Origin: Lunularia cruciata
Lineage: Eukaryota; Streptophyta; Marchantiopsida; Lunulariales; Lunulariaceae
Direction of reading: 5' to 3'
Assembly (NCBI GenBank): GCA_948567375.1
Contig: OX419757.1
Span: 6,820,001-6,884,000, forward strand
DNA: 64,000 nt
A program made the translations under genes and the position numbers. Position 1 is the first letter of the stretch, and every line of letters starts with the position of its first letter. Under the pieces are notes generated by a model. That model was not told where the DNA came from and searched no databases. It saw nothing but the letters and a program-made list of their open reading frames with translations. This document shows, piece by piece, positions 22,653 to 35,340 of this stretch.

Positions 22653-25600
22653 TATCCGCTTTGATCAAGAGATCATCCGTTTCCCTAATGGGTCCCTGGT
22701 AGTTCAATAGCCACAATCATGAACTCTCCGTTGTAGGAGATACTGGGCAATTCAAGTTCTCCTAAGCTCAGGTTGTGTTTGAAGACCTTGGAGCTGGAAC
22801 AACCTAAAATGTTACCCTGACAATCGTAGTTGACGCTCCATCATCCTTGGCAGCTCAGCATGATATTTACTCAAGATTCTTTCCTTGCTCTTGCATCTTG
22901 CCATCAAGCACTGTTAAGTGTTCTAGGAGAGCGGTCCATCTATTGTTGGATTATTGTCGTTAGTGATTGGATTGCAGTCCTATCTAACATAATTGGCAGC
23001 TGAAAAGGACTGGTGATTTTCCTTTTTTGCTCCTTGATTCTGCCATCAAGCACTTGCAAGTGTTCTAGCAGATATCGTTTGTTGAAAAGTTAATCTATCC
23101 TCCCCGGAGCGCAACTACTGTACTTGTTCTCCCCCCTAACTGTTGTCTGCTGAGTTTATACAGAGAAGGCGTGGTTTAACTAAGTGCAGTTCTTTTCATC
23201 CTTATAACTAGTTAGAAACTAGGAGAGCGTTTCTACTGTGTTGAGACCGAGGCATGCAGGTCCCTTCCACGCCAGCTTTTGTGGTTTGTCAAGCACTGTT
23301 TTATAGGGATCTGAATAACGAACTGAATACAAAAGTTCCATATTTCGCAGCTTCTCTCGCTTCGATATATGCATGGTGTTCAAAAACCTTATACTAGTTG
23401 GAGTCCATGTACCGGTATTTTGGATGACAAGCAAGTAGATACATCCGAGTATCTGCTGTCAGACTGAGTTTATTAGTTCTGGACACTTTTGCTTCAAATA
23501 CATACGAAGAACCGGAGCTGCCATGCTAACTGTCGGTTCGACAAAATTGTACCGTCTCACTGTCAACAACAATCGATTAAGTGAACAGAACGTCCAAGCT
23601 TGTTCCCGACGTAGACGCATGGATGCACTTACGGCTGCCTGATGAAGAATGCCAACTAAACAAAAAGTATAATCAGGGACCTTGATGGAAGGATAAATAA
23701 AGTGGCTCTGTATTTAGCTGTGGCGAATGAAATACCAGACTAGCTCACAACAAATTCCAATTTGGACTGAATAATCTGGTACCACTCATGAACGGAAATC
23801 ATAAGGCTGCTACTTCATTTGTAGTGGTGGCATGATGCGGATCATGGATAATGATTTTCACATCCTGCATTTAAGTATTTACTTTGCAAATGCCCAGTGT
23901 GTCTCAGACCCCAGAATAGCCAGTTCCTACACCTGCTCTATCCGTCCCTGTACGTGTGGGTGTAGTGGACCAGGAACCATCTCAAGTTATATCAGCACAT
24001 TTCTGTTCGAGTTATGAGAGAACCCGAAAGAATCCGACAACATTTGGATCTTACAAAGGGGAGTATATAATGTCGAACATGACGTATAAATAACATAATA
24101 AGAGGAGCTCGAGGGATCGTAACGTTTTCAGACAAGGCTACATCTTTGTTTCTGGGTTGCATCGAGAAGCTGTCAATTCTCTCGGGTAACTGGATGGAGT
24201 TACTTAGGAAAGAAACCCTTCTAGCTGAAGCAGAGCTGAATCATGGTCTATCGGGTATGGATTCTGGGGAAGGTCGACCTTCGCGAGCGTCCCTTTATGA
24301 TCCCCGGACGTCATCCCCTGGTGGAAGATCCAGAACCAGGTCTCCAGTTGCCCAAGACCGAAGTCTGTCCTCCGTCGTCCATCACCCAACGCAAATTGAG
24401 CAAAAATCGCGACGAGGTAAGACCACAACTCATAGAATAGGGTGTATCCCGGACGTTGGTCGCATAGACCAGGCGTACACGACGGGCAGGGACACAAGGA
24501 GTCCTGGGTCGTCTTATTCTAGGTTCAGTTCTTGGTCTTACATTTTGGATTAGATTCTGGACTCTTTCATTACATTCTGGGTTGATTTCAGTGGTTTGAT
24601 AGTTCCAAGAGGATCGACCGCGGTCATGGCCTGTTGCACCAAAATCACAGAAGTGACGGCCCCTGTTGAAAGTCAAAGATCCGAACAATGTTGAAAGACC
24701 CTTCCCAACGGATATTGACTAGAAAAAACCACGAAGATCCCAGGCACGTTGGTCAATCTTCACTTAACGATTTGGTGATTGAAGCTCAGTATCTGAGTTC
24801 ATTGGCAACATGGAGTAGTTCCTGAACCTCTACTAAAAAGATGGTGCCATTATCTTCGATCGTTTTTCCTCTGCGATAAACCGCCTCCTGTCATCAAGAC
24901 AGAAGCCTTAACACTGAGATGAAGAACTAAGTTCACTATTTACAGGAGGTCTATTGCAGTGAGAAGGATCGAACCTAGTAATCCCGGCATGGCTAATTTG
25001 GAAAGTGCAGGGTGAGAAATATTATTGTAGCTACTTATCAAGAAAGTTAAAACTGCATACGCAATTGTTCAGAATTAGTTGCCTTTTATTAGAAGGGAAC
25101 TAACTACCTTTGACGAGACTCCCTGCTCTGCGCAGCGGGAATTATCCTTGGAGGCATTGAGTTAGAAGTTCTCTAGCCCTATTTTGAAGTTGCTTCAGTT
25201 TTCGAACTCCACACTCAAATATGGGCATGGATAACGACATTTCATTACATTCATCAATGAATTTCAAAGGACGTGGAATATGAAAGCCTCCTCTGCGATC
25301 CACCTTGGTATTGGTGAAAACAGCTTGTAAATTGGAACGAGATCATGGTTCTTTGAATCAAACGGCATACCTTTTGCTTCCCCCCGCTACTTTGTTCTCG
25401 TCGCTTACGACCTTCACTTGCATCTTTGCCACAGACTATAACTAAGGTCCAAGTAGAGAGATGTAATATTTCTCCCACTAATCTCATTGCCGAACAAGAA
25501 TGTCGTTTGCGAAGGATATAATATACACGAGCACAAATCAAACAGGCGTACCACCATTAGCACGAAGGTTCGTTGTCCAACAAAGTTGAGATAGCAAGTT

Positions 25601-27585
25601 CTTAGGTAAAAGGGAGTACATAATTCTTTTGTTCAGTGAAATACATTCTAGTGGTGGTATGGCTGTCCGATTTGTGCTCGTATATACCATAGCCTTTGTA
25701 AATGAAATTAGAATTTAAGGTGGAGAACCGTTTTCTCTTATTGAGGTTTATAATTTTCCCTGCATAGAAACAGGGAATTACCGCGTATGTAGGGAAGTAC
25801 ATGAAAATTTGATAGATCTTAACTGCTTAAAAAGAGAAATACCGAAAGCAAGATGCCTATGTAGGTTTTATATAGGGAATTGCTGCAGCTATCCCATGCA
25901 TTGCTATCCATTGCTCTCCGAAGATGTAGATCCGAAGATGTAGATCCAAAGATTTATCTCAGAAGTGGTCAGCTTTTCCTCTGCCTACATATCACCCTAA
26001 TCATGATAATGATTGAACTTGGATTTTGCATATCCAATGCAGTCAAATTGCATGTGCGTGCAGAGTTGACTAACTACATCCACATCGATCGGCCAATTAT
26101 GCCTCCTGTATTTACTACAATGTCATGTAGTCAAGTCACGAAATCTCCAAACCTGAATTCAGGTCAATTGAAGATGTGGATGGGTTGTGGATATCCCAAA
26201 GCACCGTCCTAATGCTCCTGGGCCACTGGATGGTCGGGACCTCAAATGAAATCTCCAACCATAACCTATATGTACAGTAGTTGTAATAAGCGTATGAAAA
26301 ATTGCGTCACTTAATTGCATGCATTCTCACGTTTCTTAACAAAGTTTTCGAAATGGTAATTGCTAACTCCAATAAGATGACATATCTACAACTCAAATCT
26401 GGATGTGGTTGTGCGAAAGAGTCTGATGTGGAAGTGATCCAATCTGTACCCCGGGTAAGAGCACCCAAGTTCGTTAAACTATAGATCACCACTTTCTCAT
26501 CTTAAGATAATAGCGTAAGGGCATCATGAGTGGGGGACGCCTAAGGCGTATTTCATGGTCGTGGAGGTAGAACGCATGGAGCATGTGACTTGTCTAGGTC
26601 TTTCAAGCAAACAACTAGGAAGTGGATGGCAAGGAGTGTCACCTGTACTTCAGATGCAGCTATCATGGAGCCTGAAACTATTCCGCAGAGGACACTACCA
26701 GAAGTTTCTGCCAAGCATACGCGGAGTGCATTCCTCCAATTGCAAACTCGCCCATCCTTCTCTGATATGAAGAATCCAGACAGAGAGATTATTTGACGTT
26801 GTCCCTGTCATACAGAAAGATAGATGTTAAGGTTTTGTATAAGTACTAGAAAAGGGTTTAGTAAACCATATTGGTAAATGACAGTAACATCTAATGCTAG
26901 TAGATCACCTCGTAACTTGCGCATGGACCATCCTTGCCGTCCAGGTTTACATCCTTCGACAGCTCAACATACTTGATCGCACCATGTGCGGACAACACAC
27001 AGACCGGTACATTTACGCTCTCACAGAAGTTGATCAAAAGCTTTGCCACATCCTGTTTAAACAGTTATGCACATACGTAAAGAACGGTATGAATATTCAG
27101 TGATCCACCACTTGTCTCAAGAGAGAGAGAAAGCTTCAACACATCAACATAGAATCTCAATTTCACTGTAGATATCTCATACATATGACAAGCCCTTCAA
27201 ACCCTTATTCAAGCCGTTCCCTGTACTCACATCGCCAGGACGAATCTTCAGGAGTCGAGCGATTGAAGGTACGTATACATCTATAAAAGCATCACCAATG
27301 GATGAAACTGTTATTTAAGGGGTCCGAATATCTATGTGTTTTACGCCGGAGGATTGCTTCAACGGAATGATTCTAAGAATGGGGATCCACGAGCAAGCAT
27401 CACTGACTTGACTTGACTCTACTTTACTTGAGTGTGATACATGCAATGTAGGTATGTATAAACTAGTTAAATTGATCAACACACATGAAACAGAGCTTTG
27501 TATAGCCCGTCAATCACTATGGAATTCGAAAGTGACTTGCAGAAGGTTAAGAAGTCAGCACGCAAACGTTAACACGACGACTTAT
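22653..27585. other. Host intergenic sequence, no recognisable gene
   Basis: About 4.9 kb. A minus-strand stretch near 22690-22840 stays open (S-Y-N-G-E-F-M-I-V-A) and may be a short exon relic. The 24146-24690 region has long overlapping ORFs on both strands but no recognisable domain. Nothing else can be supported. Confidence 0.4.
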
Positions 27586-28356
27586 TTAGTGCCGAAGTAG
27601 GTGGATAGAAATACCAGTACGTGGCTTGTTGTTCTTGAGCTGTTTGCCAGGAAAACGGTAGCCCCTCGCATCTGTATTCTTTCGCGGACGCCCCAGCTTC
27701 TTTTTGCCCTTGACAACTGCAATTTGGCACTTGTTGGAAAAGGAAGCATGAGAGGGATTCTCATCACCAAGGCCGTCGCGGGGAAACTGCACACACTTCT
27801 TTCCGGTTCCCTTTGGTCGCCCTGGTGGACGTTTCTGTTCTCTTCGTCCATAATGTGGAATTACCCCACCAATTGTGACTGGGTCGTTCTCACGTAAAAT
27901 CTTGCACGCTTCTGCGATACATTCCTGCAGGTTAAAAGTAGAGGGCTGCACTGGATGTGTAGCCGCCTTCTCGCGACTCAAATGCAGTTTAGAAGCTGTG
28001 CTTTCCAAATATGGACTCTCTTCCTGAGAGATGTGCGTGGTGGCAGATAATGACGTTCCAGAAACAAGCGGGGAAAGCTTGGATTCCGAGACTGTTGTTG
28101 GTAGGATTTCGAAATCTCGAACCTTCCTCGGTCGACCCCTTTTCTTTCTTGGAACTCCGAACTGTGCTCCTGAGCTAATGTTAACGGGCTTCGTTAACCC
28201 AGAAGCGCTAGCAACTGCAGGAGTCATGGACGACGCAGCAGACCCAGATCGACACGGCGTAAGGATCGAGTTTCCACTTTCATGAACTTCTACAATATTC
28301 ATGATCACTGCTCTGACCTGGGTGTTCGCTCCACAGATCAAGAAGAATATGGACAC
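27586..28356 (-). CDS. AT-hook DNA-binding protein (three AT-hooks)
   Basis: A 256-codon minus-strand ORF. Three AT-hooks are visible: K-K-R-G-R-P-R-K-V at residues 71-79, K-R-P-P-G-R-P-K-G at 175-183 and K-K-L-G-R-P-R-K-N at 219-227. AT-hooks bind the minor groove of AT-rich DNA, so a nuclear chromatin or transcription role is likely. No PPC/DUF296 domain is present, so it is not a typical plant AHL protein. The first 18 residues look unlike the rest, and Met19 (ATG at 28300-28302) is an alternative start; an upstream exon is also possible. Host base composition matches the surrounding island. Function beyond DNA binding is not known. Confidence 0.6.
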   Translation of the reverse strand: MSIFFLICGANTQVRAVIMNIVEVHESGNSILTPCRSGSAASSMTPAVASASGLTKPVNISSGAQFGVPRKKRGRPRKVRDFEILPTTVSESKLSPLVSGTSLSATTHISQEESPYLESTASKLHLSREKAATHPVQPSTFNLQECIAEACKILRENDPVTIGGVIPHYGRREQKRPPGRPKGTGKKCVQFPRDGLGDENPSHASFSNKCQIAVVKGKKKLGRPRKNTDARGYRFPGKQLKNNKPRTGISIHLLRH

Positions 28357-29600
28357 TCATTCGTCTTTCAATCTTGCCATAGGAAAGAACGACATCTGCT
28401 GTTCCTATCAGTCAAGTAAGATATCGTCTGTCATCAAAGGAAAGAAATCGGAACCGTCAGTAATCACTCATTATCATAGCCGCACAAGGGACCCTTTTGC
28501 ATCAAATTAGACATTTGAACGATACAGTAAGGTGTGCTGCAGATATGAAGCAAATCTTTTTTCATGTGGCAGGTGAAGTTGTAGCTGAATATGGAGATTG
28601 GTGAACATAGTATTGGGATTTGATGAAATTGAGTGCACCGTGAGAAGGAAAAACCACGTTAATCAGGTCTTCAATAAAAGTAGATTTTCAAATGTCTTCA
28701 AAAGAAAACATAAATGTCTAAACGGTGGACTCTAAAGTCCTGAAACTTTAGACGAGAAGTTTGAATTTTATTATCATGTCCAGAATTTTTCTAGATAGAT
28801 ATTATTACATTATGATAATCCAAACTAGATTAAATAAAAAATGAAGAAAAAAATTCCTTTAAAAGTTTTATAAATTTTATATCTAAAACTCATATGAATC
28901 TTTTTTTCGATAATACTCCTTCTATTTCCATCATATTTTGACGACTTTGACCACTTTTCTCCATGAAACGTTCTTTCAGTTTTCACGAATATCACAAATT
29001 TCATTTTTCACTTGTGGTTACATAAGCCAATAAAATAAAATGTAAGGTGTACACCAGGCCAGATATTTAGCTGAGAGCTCTACTTAGTTAAAGTAATCAG
29101 AAAAATATTTATCCCACTTCGCGTTGAGCTACATCAGGTAAAGTTCTAAAGGGAAATCACATTGATATGTTTTTTCTACACTTGCTACATATAGTTCACT
29201 AATGAAGAAAGTCAAATATTTTGCTAATCAATCTAACCAATAAGAGTGAGTGGAATGGGTATCATATTGATTCCATTCAACTTGAGTATTCACAACTAAA
29301 CTACAATTAACATCATATAACTAGTCTTGTTCTTTATAATATTAAAAATGTAAATATTATATAACTGTAAAATTTAATAATAAAACATAAATATAAGCTG
29401 TCATATAAATTAATATAATGAAATGTATCACATACTATTCTTTGAGATTAAAAGAAATGTGGAAAATGGTATTTGAATACCAAGTGGATAATTCTAAAAG
29501 TTAGTGAGGTAGTTTCCTCAAGAATACAAGTCAAAAATGAATGAAATGAAGAGAAGTATAACTGTCTTATAGTTTATTTATTACTTCCTATTTAACCTCT
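28357..29600. other. AT-rich intergenic sequence, no recognisable feature
   Basis: About 1.2 kb, strongly AT-rich from about 28.7 kb, with only short ORFs. It separates the AT-hook ORF from decayed retroelement sequence. Confidence 0.5.
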
Positions 29601-31547
29601 GGTGCAAGAATTACTAGCATTAAGAGTGTTGTGTCATCCCTTGGAGTGCATTACATAAAAAGTGGAAAACCCAAGATCACTTTCACAACAATTAAATTCC
29701 AAATTAAAATTGAAGTTGATGATTCACTTCATCCCAAAGATTTCAACTCCAAAGGTTGCTTACTATCCTTTTCAAAAGACATAACTCTGGAGGCATCTTT
29801 GCATTGGCCAAATGTCTCTACCTTTTGATACTCTAAATGCTCTGAATAAGACTTTTGATTTTGTGGTACCCCCAATGCTCTGAATAAGACTTGGCTCCTC
29901 AATGGTTTGGTTTCCTCTCTTCAAATCACTCCAAAGATTTGATTCATATCCACACACCTTTCTGTATCGTCCAAATGTCTAATTTGATGTAGGGACAAAG
30001 ATGTGTACAAATCCAAAAGCCTTTCTCTTCAAAGGTATTTACACCTACAAAGATCTTGGGCTAAAAATCTTTTTGGACCAAAGGTCTTTGACTAACAAGA
30101 TAGTTGGCTATATCTATTGTAAAGAAAGAACTTTGCCTCTACAAATCTTAATGAGAAGGTTTATCCTTTCCTTCTTGTCTATAACTACTAAGAGAAAGGA
30201 ATCTAGGGATTTTGTAAACTTCCTATTGATATGTTCCCTAAGGCAAATGGCTAATTGATCAAATTGCTTTTTGGAGTGGACCTTCCCTTGTAATGTTGTA
30301 TGTATAGCTTGAATTTTTGTAGATGTGTCCAATGAACCTTCACCTGCATTGCTTCTTCAAAATTTCTCACTAATTGGTCTTGTGCATCTTCCATCTGTTT
30401 GAGGACCTTCACTCTCTCTTCCTCTGAGGTAATGTGAATTGGTTGGGCTTTAGCCATCAATTGCTCCCTCATTTATTCTATTTCTTCTCCTTTCTCACTT
30501 CAGCCAAAAGCTTATCAAATTGAAGACAAACCTCATTTTGATATTCAACCATCTGTATTTCTAAGGTCACTATACTTATTTTGGCAGTCTCCATCTCTCC
30601 ACCAATGTTAACAGCTTCTTTTTCTCAGGCCTTCACTTGTTCTTTGTACTCTTATTGCTTTTGGTGGTGTTTTAGTTGAAGTGATCCCCTTGCAGCTTTC
30701 GGGTCTCTTCTTTGTACTTAATCTGAGAAGCCTCACTTTCCTTCTTCACTTTGAAGTTCTCTTGCACTAAGTCATTCACTCTTTGGCATGTTTCCTTGTA
30801 CATAATCCTCGCATTCTCTATGATTTCCTTTGCCTTGGGCTTTTCTACCTTCAACACATAAGAGTTCTTGTGGAGTTGCTCACCAAGGAAATATAATTGG
30901 TAATGCACATGAATGAATCTTAGTACAAGAGCATTATCTTCTCCATAATTTCTAAGGCTTATCCTACTATGTGGATCAAAAATCTTGAATATATTGGTAC
31001 CTGCACCTTGTGTGATTGAAAAGTGCTCTTACTCAAATTAAGTTGCCAGGATTTTGAAGGTACTTCTCCTTCATCTTTTATTTCCACTTCTTCCTCTTTT
31101 TCTCCAGTCTCATTTGCCTCTTCTTTCTTTGCTCTCCTATCCTCCTTTGGTTTTGTGCTCCACTTTGGTTTGGTTGTGATCTAGGGCCTAGTGTTGGTAT
31201 TTGCCCCCGGCTTCTTCTTTAGTCTTCATGCTTGATAGCACTACTTCTTAATTGTGGGTACCTTTGAGTGGACTTCTTCTTCAGGGTGTGGACCTTTTTG
31301 ATCCTCCTCTTCTTTGACCAACTTCTCTTTCTGTGCCTTCTACTCTTCTTTTGTTGGGGCAGATTGAACATCTTATTTAGTGCAACATCTAATAGTCATT
31401 TGCATCTTTCTTCTCCACATTGGCCTTTTGGTTTATGGTAAACTCTGTCAGCTTGTTTGCCATATATTCCCATGTAACACACTCAATATACAGAACCTTA
31501 AGAGCTACTTGAATAGGACCATAGCTTGGAGGAAGAGTGTATAAGAA
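29600..31547 (-). pseudogene. Decayed copia-like gag region, distal part
   Basis: On the minus strand, Y-T-L-P-P-S-Y-G-P-I-Q-V-A-L (31389-31577) resembles the UBN2/copia-type gag motif L-P-x-S-Y. It is followed by long lysine/glutamate-rich, coiled-coil-like pieces (30672-30908, 30251-30472) in shifting frames. The upstream half of the same gag lies at 35066-35340, beyond the M2 insertion. No RT or integrase motif is seen, so this may be a gag-only or coiled-coil retroelement relic. Confidence 0.45.
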
Positions 31548-31652
31548 TGTTTCATGTATATAAACGTCATTAGACAATATATATTATTGTCACCATCACC
31601 TACTATAGAAGCACAACTCACACATAAGTCACGTATTGCTCTCAAGTGCCAC
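31548..31652 (-). repeat. Repeat B of M2 (3' terminal repeat)
   Basis: About 105 bp on the minus strand, recognisable by TGGCACTT, G-T-G-A-C-T-T-A-T-G-T-G-T-G-A-G and the TTATATACA near the end. It is diverged from B2 of the full element but collinear. Confidence 0.8.
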
Positions 31653-33330
31653 TAAAAGATTGGGGAAGTCTGACCTATCTACCAACCTCTCCTCTATGTG
31701 GGTCCAACTATACTAATGCTCCTTTAAGCTTTGGAGCACATATTGCACTCTTGGTCATGGCGGTAGAGGCATCTACCTATGTTACACTACACATAAAATC
31801 CAAGACATTTCTATCACCAGCATATGAGGTGGAAGCCTCAGCACCCAAATTTGATCTCCTCTGAGCTATAGCCATGCTTTCTGATCTCTACTCCAACTGC
31901 TCAACCAAAGTAGTCATGGCTATATGAGAAGTAAAGGTAGGTATTGCACCCCTACTAGGTGTGGATCCTCTACCACCTTGTCCTCCATGACCTAGAGCTC
32001 CTCTACCACTCCGTAACTTTGGGTGTAGGTCAAAGCATTGGTCACTCCTCTACCACTCTATAACTTTGGGTGTAGACCAAAGCATTGGTCAATAGTGTGA
32101 CCAAATCTATGGCAATGCTCACATTGTCTCTTTGTTGACTGTGATGCACCATAAGTATCAAGTTCATTGCCTTGAATGCACTCTATCTTGTAGTGAGGTC
32201 CACCACAAGTCCAACAAGCAACACACCAATCACTAGCTATTGTTGACCCAAAAATGAAGGTAAAGGTCTAGCTACACTAGACCCTCTACTCGCTCCATAG
32301 GATCTAAGCTCTCTACCTTGTCCTCAAAAACCAACATTGCATGGTGCACTCTACTACACTCTAGAAGAAATAATAGCTATAGATGATGTCTCCCTACCAA
32401 ATCCACATGTCACCACTCTCTCCTCCATCATGTTAAGCTCAATATGCTCAGCCAAACCAAAGACCATCGCCAAAGTAGGCAAAGTAGTCTATAACAATGT
32501 AACATCACAAACTCTATGTTGCAACCTCTATCTAGTATTCCATACCAAAATTGGACTGCCTGGACCTTAATAACTCCATGAGGAAAACTGATGAGCCATC
32601 TCATACAATTGTATGTCTCACGTAGGGTCTCTCCAGCCTTTCATTAGAACTCTTGCAAGCTCCTTACCTTGTCAATCCACACTCCTTGGTAGTTTTACCT
32701 CAAACACTAGAAGAACTACACCATGGGTTTAAACCCTAGTACTATATCACCTCCTCTATTAGTACCTTCACTCATAGTAGCACTATCTCCAAGAGATCCA
32801 CCAATGCTACTATAGCTAGAACTCGTGGGTACAATCTATCTACTCCTAGAAATTGAGCCTGAAGTGATGGAGACATAGTTCAAAGACCAATATTGTCTCC
32901 ATGCCTCAATCTTCTCCAAATGAGCTATCCTTCATTCATGGTAGTTGTCTATTGGTGGACTCTCCAAGTTCTGAAATAACCCCTTCCATGCAATGAAGAG
33001 TGTGAGCAAAGTTGGGTTCCACATCAACCTTAGATCAAACCAACTAACAAAATCCTGGATGAATTCATCCAACTCAATGGTACACACTATACTAGAGTAT
33101 CACCTAGAGCCTTTGAAGGCCCCATAAATCTTGTCCATGTCCCACAATAACGGTGCGGATACACCAATTGCACTCTCAATTGAATCAACTCTTGTGTCAA
33201 ACTCCAACTTAGAGTCAATCTCCTCTCTCATTGGGACTTGAGATATAGGTTGATATCGAGTGTGACTTTGGGTAAACCCACTACTTACTACATCACTATC
33301 TCCTCTAGAATCCCCAAAAAACTTTTTCAT
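31653..33330 (-). pseudogene. Gag relic of M2
   Basis: The minus strand starts at ATG 33328-33330 (MKKFFGDSRG) and matches gag of the full element through E-F-D-T-R, P-L-L-W-D-M-D, the zinc-knuckle region C-E-H-C-H, and the G-G-R-G-rich part. It shares the TGA in the G-F-x-G-H segment with the full element but has CAG at the site of the 40713 stop. The M2 ATG identifies the ancestral gag start, which is ACG at 39507 in the full copy. Confidence 0.8.
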
Positions 33331-34657
33331 GACAAAGTAACCAGAAATTACAACCTACAACTAGAACCACCGCAAGTACCCTACCAGGTGCCAATGCACC
33401 AACCAAATGTCACCCACTAATGTAGCTCTAACTATGAAAATTACACTAAGGGAAAGAGCAACCTATAACCTACCATCACAACACGCACTCTCATGGTCTA
33501 CAAGTCACCACTTCATGCCTCACCGGAAAGAAACATAGGTAGTTTGATTAGTCATCACTCTATCCTCACTATCAAGAGCACACCAAAGCACCAATGCTCT
33601 AAAGTGAGGGCACCTCACACAAACATGGTGCACAAACAAGAAGTAGAGAATGGAGGAGGTCTAATCACCATAAATCTAAATGAAAACCATCCATCTCATA
33701 AATCAACATCAGACTGACTCTGCCACCATTTAGCATTTGACATAATAGGACTCATCTACTTCCTAAGCTACTAGGATCACCAAGACTAGGATCATATTGT
33801 CTCTCTTAGCCAAAGCTATAGGTGTATAGATTATACTGGAATACTCACTAGGATAATAAGTGATGGTGGACCAATTCACTAGAGCATCTATCTAGGAACC
33901 AGAGATCTAGGGATCAATTGTGCACAATCTAGCAAGGTGGGTAGCTTTTGCCAAACAATGATCAAAATCTACTCTATACTAGCTAGCCTCATGCTTGATT
34001 GCCCTTCTAGGCCTTTATAACCTCTCATAGCTCCCTCTGCCTTGAAGCCTCTAAATGCCCAAATGAGGCCTTTCTTCTTGCCACTTCAAATCCAGTCCAA
34101 ATTTGGTGAAACTTCTCCAAATTTGGCCAAGCTACTCTAACTTGAGCCAAAATTTGCCACTTCAAACCCTCTCCAAATCAAGCAAAACTCCTCAAAATTT
34201 GGCTGAAATCTAACATAACTCCAGCAAAAATTTACCATAAATTGGACATAAATCCCTAAAGTTGGTTGACTGTCAAATCCTTTGCTAACTCTCCACTTGA
34301 GCCAAATTGAAAAGATAGGGTTCTCCAAATCACAAATTCATGGTTCTAGGTTCCCAACTCCACCTTCAATTTTACTTTCTGAGATCAACTCATACCAAAT
34401 TGGTCCTACAATCACCTCTTGAGCCCAAAATGACAACTACCGCTATAAAAATTGCTTCTCTTTGCTCAAAATTTGGTCAGTGATTCCGTACACCATCTGC
34501 CTCACTACCAAATCTATATCAATCAAACAAGCTTCTGCACACTAGTGAAAATTTAAACTCCAATTGAGCTACCAATATTCAACAAGATATTCATGGAGAT
34601 ACCACCAACACTCTTAGTTTTTGCACTTGATTTCCCCCTAACCTTACTTCTCTGATG

Positions 34658-35065
34658 TATTCATATTGTTCACACAACTCAAATCACACTCAATCTGATC
34701 AATACTTGATCTATCATTCAATAATCTGCCAACAATTGGGCATTGATTATAGTCAGCCACACCCATTCTATCTAAGAGGATCCAAGTGACGCTTGTCCGC
34801 CCATGTCCACTATAGCCAGGAACTTGAAAGCTCAACATCAAAGAAGTGAGCTCTTTGAAGTTTCACTTCACGGTCCCACTTACGGCACATCCGATGGTGC
34901 GAATGGTGCTAAGTGATGATGGGCTACACCATGTAGTCAGTACCCCAAACATGAAATCTGATCATCAAAAAGTAGTTTATGAGTAACTACCAAATACTCT
35001 TGACTACAAACTCTACCAAGCCAAAGTTGGAGCAATCTAGGTGTGACACTACAAATGGTATGACA
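34658..35065 (-). repeat. Repeat A of M2 (5' terminal repeat)
   Basis: 408 bp homologous to A1, with small deletions. The leader start A-C-A-T-C-A-G-A-G-A-A-G-T follows immediately, as in the other copies. Confidence 0.85.
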
Positions 35066-35340
35066 AACGGTTCATATTATATTTCTCACAAAATGATAAC
35101 CCAGATCCCATAGCTTCTTGAAACTTTCCTAGACTCTTGAAAGTGGCTTGGTGAATCTATCACCCTCTTGCATTTTCATTGACAACAGCTCTACCCAATT
35201 CTGATTAGACCCTCTAATCTCTCAACAATAAATAAACTCTTGAGTTTCTCCCAAACATATTGGTATGCTTCTTCTTTGGAACTGATTGCTTTGGACTTCT
35301 ATTTGGTGAAGGAACTCTCATTTCCCACTCCTCATTGTAA
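35066..35340 (-). pseudogene. Decayed copia-like gag, proximal part
   Basis: The minus strand reads K-A-I-S-S-K-E-E-A-Y-Q-Y-V-W-E-K-L-K-S-L and, in another frame, M-K-M-Q-E-G-D-R-F-T-K, as in UBN2 (copia gag) domains. Together with 31389-31547 it forms one gag interrupted by M2. Confidence 0.6.

Larger units (their letters stand above)
31548..35065 (-). mobile_element. M2: 3.5 kb deletion derivative of the methyltransferase-type element (A-gag-B)
   Basis: The minus strand begins at 35065 with repeat A (34658-35065), then leader and gag, then jumps from within gag directly into repeat B (31652-31548) and ends at ACA. Protease, methyltransferase, pol, B1 and A2 are gone. The ends are TGTCA...AAACA. 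It interrupts a copia-like gag whose two halves lie at 31389-31547 and 35066-35340. Flanks (minus strand) are CCGTT before and TTCTT after, so there is no 5-bp target duplication. It shows the mobile ends to be A at 5' and B at 3'. Confidence 0.87.

Noticed and set aside
24146-24690. Overlapping ORFs on both strands of up to 135 codons
   Set aside because: No recognisable domain on either strand and both look like chance open frames in GC-richer DNA.
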